Assembly (NCBI GenBank): GCA_964555235.1
Contig: CAZKRU010000065.1
Location: 1-25,426, forward strand
Source: CAZKRU01 sp964555235
GTDB taxonomy: Bacteria; Verrucomicrobiota; Verrucomicrobiia; Methylacidiphilales; CAMAQI01
Length of the DNA stretch: 25,426 nucleotides
Direction: 5' to 3'
The notes under the pieces were generated by a model, which was not told the origin of the DNA, did no database searches, and saw only the letters and a list, made by a program, of their open reading frames with translations. Both the position numbers and the translations under genes were made by a program. Positions 1-7,749 of the stretch are shown here, one piece after another (position 1 is the first letter of the stretch; each line of letters begins with the position of its first letter).

Positions 1-2
1 GG

Positions 3-578
3 CACGAGGATCAACTCTATCCAATCGTGCGCCGCTGGCTGGAGGAAAAGCGGACTGGGACGGATTTTGGAATGACGGCTCCGATCTCGATGCCGCATCG
101 GCTCTTGGCCGCATCGCTCGTGATGCCACCGGTGAATGGAGCGGCGCAGGCGATCTGGTATTTTAGCAAGGCGTTGGAAGTGATGTCGGCGATGCTCTTT
201 ACCCCCCACGAGCAGGAACTTTTTTGCGCTCGCCAAAAGCGAGTGACTCGAGAACGGGTGGAGCGGGTCAAGACGCTTATTCAGGGAAAATTAGAAGAGC
301 CTCCTTCGTTGGAGGAGATCGGTCGGGAAATTGGGTGCAGTATTTTTTATCTGAGCCGAACGTTTTCCCAAGAGACCGGAATGACGATTCCCCAGTATCT
401 ACGGTCACTGCGAATGGAAAAAGCGGCAGAACTTCTTCGCTCTGGAAAATATAATGTGACGGAGGCAGCGATGGCAGTCGGTTACAGCAGTCTGAGCCAT
501 TTCAGCAAGGTCTTTTGCGAAGTGTATGGCAAATGTCCGTGCGCGTTTCCATTGATTGGGAAATCAGACGAAAAGTAA
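3..578 (+). CDS. AraC-family transcriptional regulator, 5'-truncated by the window edge
   Basis: The reading frame is open to the first bases of the window, so the N-terminal part lies outside; an in-frame GTG at 27 is probably internal. The visible 191 codons end in a typical AraC/XylS DNA-binding domain of two helix-turn-helix motifs over the last ~100 residues. The first contains SLEEIGREIGCSIFYLSRTF, the second the hallmark VTEAAMAVGYSSLSHFSKVF followed by a Y-GKCP tail. This family binds promoter DNA and responds to a ligand sensed by the N-terminal domain, which cannot be seen here, so the inducer and targets are unknown. The gene converges on the substrate-binding protein gene at 862-2619, and a hairpin repeat lies between them. 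Family assignment is secure. Confidence 0.88.
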   Translation, partial: HEDQLYPIVRRWLEEKRTGTDFGMTAPISMPHRLLAASLVMPPVNGAAQAIWYFSKALEVMSAMLFTPHEQELFCARQKRVTRERVERVKTLIQGKLEEPPSLEEIGREIGCSIFYLSRTFSQETGMTIPQYLRSLRMEKAAELLRSGKYNVTEAAMAVGYSSLSHFSKVFCEVYGKCPCAFPLIGKSDEK

Positions 579-617
579 AAAGACGCTCCGAAGAAACAAA
601 ATCGCTAATTTGTTGTT

Positions 618-703
618 TCTCGCCAAGGTCGCCAAGCCGCCAAGAAATCCTTTTTGGTTTTAAAGTTGAACATTCCTTGCGCCTTGGCGATCTTGGCGAG
701 AGA
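618..703. repeat. Hairpin element with arms of 9-base CGCCAAG units (convergent junction 1)
   Basis: The left arm (618-640) carries degenerate 9-base units of the form NCGCCAAGN. The right arm (679-703) is its inverted copy; the 18 bases 619-636 pair with 683-700 with one mismatch. About 40 bases of loop separate the arms. The element sits between the convergent genes ending at 578 and 862. A further unit-like stretch with ACGCAAAGG is at about 750-772. The rest of the 579-861 gap shows no gene. It may act as a bidirectional terminator or as a REP-like mobile element; that role is inferred. Confidence 0.75.
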
Positions 704-861
704 TAAATTCCTGCGCTCACCACAAATTTCAGAAGTAGCTTTTTCAAATCTTAACCGCAACGACGCAAAGGCTCCAACGTCGAGTATTTTGAGGCTTAGA
801 GGTTAAACGGATCCGATCTGCAGTGGTCTACTTTTGGTGAAAGAACGGTATTACTTGAGTT

Positions 862-2619
862 TTACGGTTGATCGGTCCAGACGCAGTCGAGATTCCAGAG
901 GACGGAGCCGACGCGGGGGATCTCCAGATTTTTCCAGCGATTTTTAATTCCGACGTAAGCATTGGGAGTGATGAGATAGATGAGCGGAAGTTGTTCGCTC
1001 ATGATTCGTTGGACTTCGAAATAAGCCGCCTGACGTTTTTGGAGATCCAAGGTGCGGAGTTGCTGACTCATGAGCGTATCAATTCTTGCTTCCCACGGGG
1101 TCGCGGGAGTTTTCTGTTTCGGATTCCATTGGTGCATCCTGCCGGAGCTCGGATAAATCGACATTCCTCCGACCGGATCTCCTCCGCCGGTGAAGCCGAG
1201 AATGCCCGCCTCGTAATCATAGGAATCCTGGATTTTTCCAACGAACGTTCCGAAATCGAGGAACTGCAAGGTGACTTCAATCCCGAGTCCTTGCATATTT
1301 TCCTTAAAGACCGTCGCCATATCTTGACGGATTTGATTTTCCTTGTTGGTGACCAACGAAAAGGCGACCGCATTTCCAGCGGAATCTCGGAGCGTTCCAG
1401 AGGCGTCCTTTTTCATTCCAAGGGAGGCGAAGAGTTCCATCGATTTTTCAGGCTGAAAGGGATAGGTCATGAGATCCGGATTGAACCATTTCCGATTCGC
1501 CGGACTTTCGGGGCCCCAAAGCGGAGCGCCGCGTCCAAAGAGAACCCCCTCAACGATTCCAGCCCGATCGATTCCATAGGAGATGGCTTGCCTGAACTTC
1601 TGCTCTTGGAACCAAGCGAGTTTGTGAGAAGGGACAAACGGTTTTCCGTCTTTGTCTTTTCCGGGATTCTGATTGAACCAGAGAAAACTGCTCGAAGTGG
1701 AGGGGCCGCGATCGTGGACTTTGTAATCTTGCGGTTTTTCTCCGGCGCGAATCCACGCGACGTTGCCGGGGGTAATGTCGACACTGTCACATTGTCCGGT
1801 GGCGAACTGAACCATGCAGGAATTAATGTCGGGAACAAATTTGATAATGTAATGATCGAAGTAGGGGAGCCGCTGTCCTGCGGAATCGACTCGAGGGTAG
1901 TGGGGGTTGGCTGTCAGAACGATGCGCTCTCCCGGATGATAGGAAACCAGTTTGCAAATTCCGGTTCCAACGATTTCTTCCGGATGGGTCTGGGCGGTTC
2001 CAACCGTCCAGGTTTTCATGAAACTTCCATCATCAAATGCAGACTGAAGTTTGTGACGAGGAAGAATTTCAACACCACCAATCATTTGTAGGAATGGGGC
2101 AAAGATATCCGGAGTCGTGATTCGAACCGTGGTGGCATTGATCTTTTCAACGAGGAACGGTTTTCCATCTACCGAGTAGAGATCTTTTAGACGTGTTGGA
2201 AATCGAGGGTCATACATGCATTGAAAGCTAAAGAGGACATCGTCGGCGGTGAGCGGATGTCCATCGGAGAATCGGAGGCCTTCGTGAAGGTAAAAAGTGA
2301 AGGTTTTGGAGTCGGAGCCAATCTCCCAACGTTTCGCAAGGCCGGGTTGAACTTCTTCGCGAACGGGGTCGTAGGTGGTGAGTCCTGAGGTCAGGAGTCC
2401 AATGACCCCGTTGGAAGAGGCATCGCTTGCGACGAGAGGGTTGAGGGTTTTCGGTTCGCCGGGGACGGCTTCAATCAGGCGTCCTCCGTATTTTCCAGCA
2501 GGAGCGTGTGAGGGGTCGGCTTCTTCGGTGACGGGACTCGGGGTTGGACGCTGAAGTGCAGGAGGACGCGAGCAGGAGGTGACGAGGAGGAGAAGCAGGA
2601 GTGAAGATTTCAGATTCAC
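862..2619 (-). CDS. ABC transporter substrate-binding lipoprotein (oligopeptide/dipeptide type, SBP_bac_5)
   Basis: A periplasmic solute-binding lipoprotein of the OppA/DppA family that would capture peptides or similar solutes for an ABC importer. From the GTG at 2619 it is 585 residues. It starts with a short lysine-containing stretch, a run of leucines and a lipobox VTSC with the lipidated Cys at residue 16. Family motifs follow: a GGRLIEAVPGEPKTLNPL segment, YEPV-like TTYDPVREEVQPGLAKRWE, and FTFYLHEGLRFSDGHPLTADD. A TTG 36 bases upstream keeps the frame open, but there it would be part of a -35 box, and the GTG gives a much better lipoprotein signal. No permease or ATPase genes adjoin, so the partner transporter is elsewhere. 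The solute is unknown. Confidence 0.9.
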   Translation of the reverse strand: MNLKSSLLLLLLVTSCSRPPALQRPTPSPVTEEADPSHAPAGKYGGRLIEAVPGEPKTLNPLVASDASSNGVIGLLTSGLTTYDPVREEVQPGLAKRWEIGSDSKTFTFYLHEGLRFSDGHPLTADDVLFSFQCMYDPRFPTRLKDLYSVDGKPFLVEKINATTVRITTPDIFAPFLQMIGGVEILPRHKLQSAFDDGSFMKTWTVGTAQTHPEEIVGTGICKLVSYHPGERIVLTANPHYPRVDSAGQRLPYFDHYIIKFVPDINSCMVQFATGQCDSVDITPGNVAWIRAGEKPQDYKVHDRGPSTSSSFLWFNQNPGKDKDGKPFVPSHKLAWFQEQKFRQAISYGIDRAGIVEGVLFGRGAPLWGPESPANRKWFNPDLMTYPFQPEKSMELFASLGMKKDASGTLRDSAGNAVAFSLVTNKENQIRQDMATVFKENMQGLGIEVTLQFLDFGTFVGKIQDSYDYEAGILGFTGGGDPVGGMSIYPSSGRMHQWNPKQKTPATPWEARIDTLMSQQLRTLDLQKRQAAYFEVQRIMSEQLPLIYLITPNAYVGIKNRWKNLEIPRVGSVLWNLDCVWTDQP

Positions 2620-2626
2620 AGGCGGA

Positions 2627-2655
2627 AGAATGGAGATTTGAAAAAAAGAAGACAA
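2627..2655 (-). promoter_or_regulatory. Promoter for the substrate-binding lipoprotein gene, apparently leaderless
   Basis: On the minus strand TTGTCT (2655-2650) is followed by 17 bases and CATTCT (2632-2627). The GTG start is 7 bases after that, so transcription would begin at or next to the start codon. The layout matches those at 3366-3394 and 12994-13022. Confidence 0.5.
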
Positions 2656-2664
2656 TGCTCGAAT

Positions 2665-2734
2665 TTGGTATGGACCGCTCTCCGAGTGGTCCGTTCAGCA
2701 AGCCCGGAGGCCTACGGAGAGGCGTCCCTACCAA
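2665..2734. repeat. 70-base palindromic element, copy 1 (TTGGTA...CCTACCAA)
   Basis: The ends are inverted copies: TTGGTATGGAC on the left and GTCCCTACCAA on the right, with CTCTCCG and CGGAGAG inside. It has exactly the same length as the copy at 10544-10613 and matches it at about 44 of 70 positions, nearly all in the outer 25 bases; the centre is different. It lies directly upstream of the promoter at 2627-2655, and its right end supplies the stop codon of the CoaB-like gene. Confidence 0.8.
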
Positions 2735-3357
2735 CGCTCCAACCATTGGGCCAGGGCGGTGTCATCGTTGAGGTGGATCGGATCTTGATGGGGAGAACAG
2801 ATTCCAAAGCCGGGACCATAGGCAGTGCCATTCACCACACAGAGATCTGTTTGATTTTCCTGAATTTGAAGGAGGCCTCGTTCGATGGCCTGTTCACGCG
2901 TTCCATCAAGTTCGTATTTCCATCCGACGATGCGTGCTTTGGGAAAGCATTCCCGAAGATGGGGGAGGAGTTTGATGGAGCGTTTGAGTTTGATTTGAAA
3001 CGAATCGAGGGAGCTTTTGATTTTTTGAGATTTGGCGAGAGGGTTTCCGTTGGAGTCGATACAAGATTCAACTTCGTAGTCGGTGAGGGCGGCCGCATGA
3101 AGGAGAAGATCAACCGGATGATCGTTACTGTGAGCGAGGAGTTTTTGTTGAAGATCGAGATTGGTTGAAAAGGGGAGGCAAGGAGTTTGTGGGGCGGGTG
3201 CCGTGGCTTGAGTTCCCCGGAAAGCGGTGACGGAATGTCCCTTTTCGTTGAAATAGGTCGTCAGCAACGTGCCGAGCGCACCGGTGGAATGGTTGGTGAT
3301 CCGGCGAACTTCATCAATGGGAGCGCTCGCGGGGCCGAAGGTGATCAGGACATTCAC
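2728..3357 (-). CDS. Stand-alone CoaB-like phosphopantothenoylcysteine synthetase-domain protein
   Basis: 209 residues resembling the C-terminal CoaB (DFP) half of bifunctional CoaBC, which joins phosphopantothenate to cysteine in coenzyme A synthesis. Visible features are the N-terminal GPASAPIDEVRRITNHSTGA, matching the family's G-P-T-x-E-x-I-D-x-V-R-x-I-(S/T)-N-x-S-(S/T)-G pattern, then an AAALTDYEV segment, a KIKS segment and VGWKYELDG. The flavoprotein decarboxylase half (CoaC) is absent, so it must be encoded elsewhere if this is the functional enzyme. The GTG start at 3357 has a promoter-like sequence 8 bases upstream and no Shine-Dalgarno site. The TAG stop lies inside the palindromic repeat at 2665-2734. 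Activity as a true CoaB is inferred; a divergent paralogue is possible. Confidence 0.75.
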   Translation of the reverse strand: MNVLITFGPASAPIDEVRRITNHSTGALGTLLTTYFNEKGHSVTAFRGTQATAPAPQTPCLPFSTNLDLQQKLLAHSNDHPVDLLLHAAALTDYEVESCIDSNGNPLAKSQKIKSSLDSFQIKLKRSIKLLPHLRECFPKARIVGWKYELDGTREQAIERGLLQIQENQTDLCVVNGTAYGPGFGICSPHQDPIHLNDDTALAQWLERW

Positions 3358-3365
3358 AAGAAGAA

Positions 3366-3394
3366 AGAGTGGAGATTTTGAAAGGGGAAGACAA
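3366..3394 (-). promoter_or_regulatory. Promoter for the CoaB-like gene, apparently leaderless
   Basis: TTGTCT (3394-3389), 17 bases, CACTCT (3371-3366), then 8 bases to the GTG at 3357. The spacer contains TTTCAAAATCTC, almost the same as TTTCAAATCTC in the promoter at 2627-2655. Confidence 0.5.
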
Positions 3395-3402
3395 TGCTGG
3401 AA

Positions 3403-3436
3403 TTGGCATCGCCTTTTCTTTCTGTTTTGATAGGGT
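3403..3436 (+). promoter_or_regulatory. Promoter of ygfZ, short-leader or leaderless
   Basis: TTGGCA (3403-3408), 17 bases, TTTGAT (3426-3431) gives a 13-base distance to the ATG. An overlapping TAGGGT at 3431-3436 lies 8 bases before the ATG, as in the hisF and metallo-hydrolase promoters. Which hexamer is used cannot be decided by eye. Confidence 0.4.
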
Positions 3437-3444
3437 GCGGTTGA

Positions 3445-4299
3445 ATGACGCTGGATTTTTTACTTCAAGGAAGGCGAGGTTATCGAGTTTTGGAGAATCG
3501 TGCGCTCTGGAAGCTGAAGGGATCGGATCGGATTCGGTACTTGAACGGACAAGTCACGAACGATGTAGCGAAGCTTTCTGCGGGGGAATCTTGTTATGCG
3601 GGAGTCTGTACGGCAAAGGGAAAGCTGGTGAGTGATTTGTTTGTGGGCGCGGATCAGGATCAATTGTGGTTGGACGCTCCCTTGGAACGTCGGGAGATTT
3701 TGCGGGAGCGACTTGAAAAGTTTTTGATCGCGGATGATGCGGAGTTTGAAGATCTGACGGAGACTCATTGTCTGACTCACTATTTTGGAGCGGATCTACC
3801 GCAAGTCGATGGGGTGGTATTAAAAAATGCGCGATTTGGAATTCCCGGATGCGATGTTTGGAATGTTAAAGGGAAATCGTTTCAAGCGGGAGAAGAAGTG
3901 AGTGATTCGGTTTTGGAGGAATTACAGATTGAGAAGCTGATTCCGAAGTGGGGATCGGAGCTCAGTGAGGAGATTTTGCCTCCGGAAGCCGGGATGGATC
4001 GCCAGGGGATTCGCTATGACAAGGGCTGTTATGTCGGACAGGAAGTGATGGCTCGAATTAAAAGCATCGGGCATGTGAACAAGGTATTGTGCAAGTTGGA
4101 GTCTTCTGATCCTCTGATTTCAGGGGGAGAACTGATGGAGGGAGTGCAGCGGGTAGGGCGTGTGACGCGGTCGGTCCGTTCCTCGAGAAATGGGCGTGGA
4201 ATCGGTTTGGGGTATGTTTCTTGGAAAATGGCGACCCCCGGGAGGGGATTGGAGGCGAGCGGTATCGCCTTGACAATTTCCGAGACGGCTTTGACATAG
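3445..4299 (+). CDS. ygfZ: YgfZ/GcvT-domain folate-binding protein
   Basis: A cytoplasmic tetrahydrofolate-binding protein of the YgfZ/IBA57 family, which supports repair or maturation of certain iron-sulfur enzymes. The diagnostic motif KGCYVGQE occurs at residues 193-200 and contains the conserved cysteine. N-terminal LKGSDRIRYLNGQVTND and the following KGKLVSDLF match the GcvT-type fold. The length of 284 residues is normal for the family. It is the first of two closely spaced plus-strand genes; the cyclophilin gene begins 7 bp after its stop, although that gene also has its own promoter-like sequence inside the end of ygfZ. The start is at an ATG with no Shine-Dalgarno site. Confidence 0.9.
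   Translation: MTLDFLLQGRRGYRVLENRALWKLKGSDRIRYLNGQVTNDVAKLSAGESCYAGVCTAKGKLVSDLFVGADQDQLWLDAPLERREILRERLEKFLIADDAEFEDLTETHCLTHYFGADLPQVDGVVLKNARFGIPGCDVWNVKGKSFQAGEEVSDSVLEELQIEKLIPKWGSELSEEILPPEAGMDRQGIRYDKGCYVGQEVMARIKSIGHVNKVLCKLESSDPLISGGELMEGVQRVGRVTRSVRSSRNGRGIGLGYVSWKMATPGRGLEASGIALTISETALT
4270..4298 (+). promoter_or_regulatory. Promoter of the cyclophilin gene, within the 3' end of ygfZ
   Basis: A consensus TTGACA (4270-4275), 17 bases, GACATA (4293-4298), then 8 bases to the ATG at 4307. A leaderless transcript is inferred. Confidence 0.45.
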
Positions 4300-4306
4300 G
4301 ACTTTC

Positions 4307-5152
4307 ATGAAATTCATTTGGATCATTGGGTGTGGATTGCTTTTGGTCGGGTGTGCGGGCGACCTGCCGATGGCTTCGCGTAGTGAATTGGACGGAGATC
4401 CGATCGTTACCACGAGAGCGACGCAACCCCCTCCTTCGGGAGCGGTTGAATCAATGGGAGTTCCCGCGAATCCATTGCCGACTCCTCCGCCTCCGGTTCC
4501 TGCCGAAGTTTTTTCAAAACCGGAGCCAGTGCAGGCTCCTGCACCGGCTCCCGCCGCTACGCCAGAACCGACGATTACCACTGCTGAGGTGACACCTCCT
4601 CCCGCGGCCTCTCTAAAACCGGTAAAAGAGCAGGTGGCCGTGATCGAAACGACCTACGGTAAAATCGTGATCCGGGTTTATGATAAGATGACTCCTAAGA
4701 CAGCGGAAAATTTCAAGAAGCTCGTTCAGGATGGGTATTATAATGAAACGACGTTTCACCGGGTTGTTCCGGGGTTTGTGATTCAGGGGGGAGATCCGAA
4801 TACACGCAGTTCCGGTTCGCCTCGTTCCTCGCATGGGGCGGGAGGTCCTGGTTATACGCTTCCTCCCGAGCAGTCGCTCCCCCATATTCGTGGTGCGGTG
4901 GCGATGGCTCGACTCGGAAACGATGTGAACCCCCAACGACGCTCCCATGGAAGTCAATTTTATATCTGTCTCGGGCAACTTGCTTCACTGGATGGAGAAT
5001 ATACCGTTTTTGGTCAGGTGATCGAAGGAATGGAAGTCGTCGAACGGATCACGGCGGTGATCTGTGATGAGAATGACAATCCGAAAGAGCGGATTGAGAT
5101 GACGGCACGCTTAGAGAATCGTAAAGCGAGCGATCCCGACGCCGGGCATTAA
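4307..5152 (+). CDS. Lipoprotein peptidyl-prolyl cis-trans isomerase (cyclophilin type)
   Basis: 281 residues that catalyse proline isomerisation, probably outside the cytoplasm. Residues 1-16 form a lipoprotein signal with lipobox LVGC (Cys16). Residues ~35-105 are a proline- and alanine-rich low-complexity linker. The cyclophilin domain covers ~108-275. It shows TTYGKIVIRVYDKMTPKTAENF, the FHRVVPGFVIQGGDP active-site segment with Arg152, a GSQFYI segment at 215-220 where most members have GSQFFI, and YTVFGQVIEGMEVVERI. The combination suggests an outer-membrane-anchored foldase reaching into the periplasm on a flexible tether. It converges on the gene at 5398-5778 with a nested hairpin between them. 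Confidence 0.92.
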   Translation: MKFIWIIGCGLLLVGCAGDLPMASRSELDGDPIVTTRATQPPPSGAVESMGVPANPLPTPPPPVPAEVFSKPEPVQAPAPAPAATPEPTITTAEVTPPPAASLKPVKEQVAVIETTYGKIVIRVYDKMTPKTAENFKKLVQDGYYNETTFHRVVPGFVIQGGDPNTRSSGSPRSSHGAGGPGYTLPPEQSLPHIRGAVAMARLGNDVNPQRRSHGSQFYICLGQLASLDGEYTVFGQVIEGMEVVERITAVICDENDNPKERIEMTARLENRKASDPDAGH

Positions 5153-5162
5153 GATTTGATCA

Positions 5163-5381
5163 TTTCTCGCCAAGGTCGCCAAGGCGCGAAGGGTTTCCTA
5201 GCGCATTTTAAGTAATCTCATGGTCTCAAGTAAATCTGGAACTCAGGAACTCAAGAGACAAACAGCAGACGGGATCGCCTAATTTTTCCTGAGTTCGTGA
5301 GTTCCAGATTCAACAACACGCGGCTACAATTTTTATCAACTTGCTATAAAATCTTTCGACTTCGCGCCTTTGCGAGAGAAA
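5163..5381. repeat. Nested double inverted repeat (convergent junction 2)
   Basis: The outer arms are 5163-5191, built of 9-base units of the form NNCGCCAAG and ending GGCGCGAAG, and 5360-5381, an inverted copy lacking one unit. The inner arms are 5233-5255, containing GGAACTCA twice in tandem, and 5288-5310; they match as inverted copies at 21 of 23 positions. The whole gap between the convergent genes could fold into one long stem. No gene was seen in it. Confidence 0.75.
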
Positions 5382-5397
5382 CATTCCTAGTTTGGAA

Positions 5398-5778
5398 TTA
5401 TTTCTTCAGCGCGTATTTGCCGGGGCCGACTTTTTTGATTCCACGAATGGTGGTGCCGGTGGTGTAGAACCAGCTATAGATGTTATTGGTTGAAAGCTTG
5501 AGTTTGGTCGCAATCACCGAGACTTTGATCCCGGAAACACCTGCGGATTTGAGCAGTGCGAGGATTTCTTCTTTTAAGTTGGAGCGACGTTTGCGGGTTC
5601 CTTGAGAGGAAGGACGGCCGCCCTTTCCTTTGACGAGTTTATTTAAAGTCAGGTTCTTTTTTTCGAGAGTGGCAATGCGTGAGTTCAGTTCCAAGAGGCG
5701 GGCTTCAAGTTTTTCCTTCTGCTGAAGGACTTTGACGATGGACTTGAATTGCGAACTGACGAGGGCGGATATTTTCAT
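5398..5778 (-). CDS. Uncharacterised coiled-coil plus winged-helix-like small protein
   Basis: 126 residues, not matched to a named family. Three zones can be seen. Residues ~12-48 are a heptad-rich coiled coil (LQQKEKLEARLLELNSRIAT). Residues 50-66 are a very basic linker with a GGRPS core followed by RKRR, like an AT-hook. Residues ~67-126 look like a small winged helix, with LKEEILALLKSAG, a recognition-like IATKLKLSTNNIYSWFYTTG, and a wing ending GPGKYALKK. This suggests a dimeric DNA-binding or nucleoid-type protein. A promoter-like TTTCCA, 17 bases, TATAGA stands upstream, with a weak GAGAG ribosome site before the ATG. It lies just behind cysA on the same strand but is separately promoted. 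Function unknown. Confidence 0.75.
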   Translation of the reverse strand: MKISALVSSQFKSIVKVLQQKEKLEARLLELNSRIATLEKKNLTLNKLVKGKGGRPSSQGTRKRRSNLKEEILALLKSAGVSGIKVSVIATKLKLSTNNIYSWFYTTGTTIRGIKKVGPGKYALKK

Positions 5779-5839
5779 ATAGATCGCTCTCTATAATTAA
5801 ATTCTAAGGCGATGGAAAGAAAAATATTTTTAAGACTCT

Positions 5840-6901
5840 TCAAATTGAGTAATCATTCATTTCGCCTTTATCAAAAATGCGCGCTCGGCGAAGGGTCGCG
5901 TAGGTGAATTCTCCAGGGTTGAGGCGCATCTCGGCAAAGCGGGTGTGGGGGAGTTCGACCTCGATATGTTCTCCGGTCGTTACGCGGCGGAGACGGAGGC
6001 GTGCGACCGGGCCGGTCGAATTTACCTCCATGACTTCGAGTTCCAAGGGCCTTTCCTGAGTGCGGTGAGGGTGAAGGTCGATGTCATGTGGGCGGACGTA
6101 GATGGAAGGAGTGGCGATCGGTTCGAGTGCGACGGTTGCAGTGGAATCCGTCGGATGGTGGGCAGCGATGCAGTTGACCTCTCCGAGAAATTGATAGACG
6201 AAGGGATTGGCCGGATGATCGTAAACTTCCTGGGGGGTTCCAACTTGTTCGATCTTTCCGTGATTCATCACGACGACGGTATCTGCAATTTCCAAGGCTT
6301 CTTCCTGGTCATGAGTGACAAAGATGGTGGTGATGTGAATTTTATCGTGCAGCTGTCGGAGCCAACGTCTGAGGTCTTTTCGAACCTTTGCATCGAGGGC
6401 TCCAAAGGGTTCATCGAGCAGGAGAATCTTCGGTTCTACTGCCAAAGCGCGTGCCAGAGCCACTCGCTGGCGTTGCCCCCCTGAAAGTTGGCGGGGATAG
6501 CGACTCTCTACTCCTGTCAACTGGATGAGTTCGAGGAGTTCAAGGACACGCGACCGAATTTCAGATTCTTTAGGACGAGTGGCGCTGGGTCGGATTCGAA
6601 GGCCAAAGGCGATATTCTCAAAAACAGAGAGGTGGTTGAAAAGCGCATAGCTTTGAAAGACAAAACCGATTTTCCGTTGCGCGGCAGGGAGATGGGTGAC
6701 ATCAGAGTTGTCGAAGAGAATTTGTCCCTGGCCGGGATCGGGAATCTCAATGCCTGCGATCATACGCAAGAGGGTTGTTTTACCAGATCCAGACGGGCCG
6801 AGGAGTGCAAGGAGTTTTCCGGACGGAATCTCGAGATCGATCTGATCGACGGCATGAAAGGTGGCGAAGTGCTTTGAGATCTGATGGATGGCGATATTCA
6901 T
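5840..6901 (-). CDS. cysA: Sulfate/thiosulfate ABC transporter ATP-binding protein
   Basis: The ATPase of the sulfate importer, 353 residues, acting at the cytoplasmic face of the CysT-CysW channel. Walker A GPSGSGKTT is at 35-43, the Q-loop at Gln83, the signature LSGGQRQRVALARA at 139-152, Walker B ILLLDEP at 159-165 and the switch His at 197. After ~230 comes a regulatory domain with YVRPHDIDLHPHRTQERPLE, typical of CysA. The start overlaps the stop of cysW by 4 bp, showing translational coupling. It is the last gene of the sbp-cysT-cysW-cysA run. Only a weak AT-rich inverted stretch follows, with no clear terminator. Confidence 0.95.
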   Translation of the reverse strand: MNIAIHQISKHFATFHAVDQIDLEIPSGKLLALLGPSGSGKTTLLRMIAGIEIPDPGQGQILFDNSDVTHLPAAQRKIGFVFQSYALFNHLSVFENIAFGLRIRPSATRPKESEIRSRVLELLELIQLTGVESRYPRQLSGGQRQRVALARALAVEPKILLLDEPFGALDAKVRKDLRRWLRQLHDKIHITTIFVTHDQEEALEIADTVVVMNHGKIEQVGTPQEVYDHPANPFVYQFLGEVNCIAAHHPTDSTATVALEPIATPSIYVRPHDIDLHPHRTQERPLELEVMEVNSTGPVARLRLRRVTTGEHIEVELPHTRFAEMRLNPGEFTYATLRRARIFDKGEMNDYSI

Positions 6902-7743
6902 GAGGTGTGGCTGGATTGAGTTTCGATCAAATTTTTAGCGATGAGTGTCAGGAGTGCTAGAAACGCCAGGAGCGTGGCGACACTGAAAGCAGCTGCCCCC
7001 TGATATTCATTATATAGAATCTCGATGTGAAGGGGCATGGTGTTCGTGAGTTCCCGGATGTGGCCTGAAACGACGGAGACCGCTCCGAATTCGCCCATCG
7101 CGCGGGCGTTGCAAAGAATGACTCCATAAAGCAGTCCCCATTTTATTTTTGGGAGAGTGATTCGGAAAAAGATCTGTAATCCACTGGCGCCGAGAGTGAG
7201 GGCCGCGAGTTCTTCATCGCTCCCCTGAGCCTGCATCAGCGGAATCAATTCTCTCGCGACGAAGGGAAAAGTCACAAAAATCGTTGCCAGAATGATCCCC
7301 GGAACGGCGAAGATGACTTTGAGATCATGTTCTTGCAGCCAAGGGCCGAACCATCCCTGCATTCCGAAAATCAGAACGTAGATCAAGCCTGTGATGACTG
7401 GTGAAACGGAAAATGGAACGTCAATGAGCGTAATCAAGAGGTGCTTCCCTCGGAATTCAAATCGTGTGATGGCCCAAGCGGCACAGATTCCAAAAATGAG
7501 ATTTAGCGGAACGGCGATAGCCGCCGTGAGGAGGGTCAGGCGAATGGCCGAGAGTGCATCGGGATCACTCAAGGCCTTGAAGTAAACGCTCCAACCGTCA
7601 CGCAAGGCATTGACAAATACCGAGAGAAGCGGAAGGAGCAGTAGAGCGCCAAGAAAAAGAGAGGTAAAGGAGATGAGTAGAATTTGGACGAAGCGGGATT
7701 CAGTCCGAATGGCGTTACTCGATGAGGAGGGGGAATGGATCAT
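6898..7743 (-). CDS. cysW: Sulfate ABC transporter permease CysW
   Basis: 281-residue inner-membrane permease with about six hydrophobic segments. The conserved cytoplasmic EAA loop, which docks to CysA, reads DEELAALTLGASGLQIFFRITLP with the G nine residues after the EAA position. Other CysW-typical stretches are FSVSPVITGLIYVLIFG and ARAMGEFGAVSVVSGHI. The gene starts 6 bp after the end of cysT and ends in an ATGA overlap with cysA, so the three are one transcription and translation unit. The choice between CysW and CysT rests on order and on the GAVSVVSGHIR segment. Confidence 0.93.
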   Translation of the reverse strand: MIHSPSSSSNAIRTESRFVQILLISFTSLFLGALLLLPLLSVFVNALRDGWSVYFKALSDPDALSAIRLTLLTAAIAVPLNLIFGICAAWAITRFEFRGKHLLITLIDVPFSVSPVITGLIYVLIFGMQGWFGPWLQEHDLKVIFAVPGIILATIFVTFPFVARELIPLMQAQGSDEELAALTLGASGLQIFFRITLPKIKWGLLYGVILCNARAMGEFGAVSVVSGHIRELTNTMPLHIEILYNEYQGAAAFSVATLLAFLALLTLIAKNLIETQSSHTS

Positions 7744-7749
7744 GATCGC

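Noticed and set aside
618..703. Short phased repeats as a CRISPR array
   Set aside because: The units are 9 bases, directly adjacent, degenerate and inverted across the element; there are no spacers.
868..2091. A 407-codon open frame on the plus strand
   Set aside because: It is antisense to the substrate-binding lipoprotein gene, shows no family motifs, and arises from codon bias of the real gene.
5818..5835. AAAAATATTTTT downstream of cysA as a terminator
   Set aside because: The stem has no GC pairs and no defined T run after it; too weak to call.
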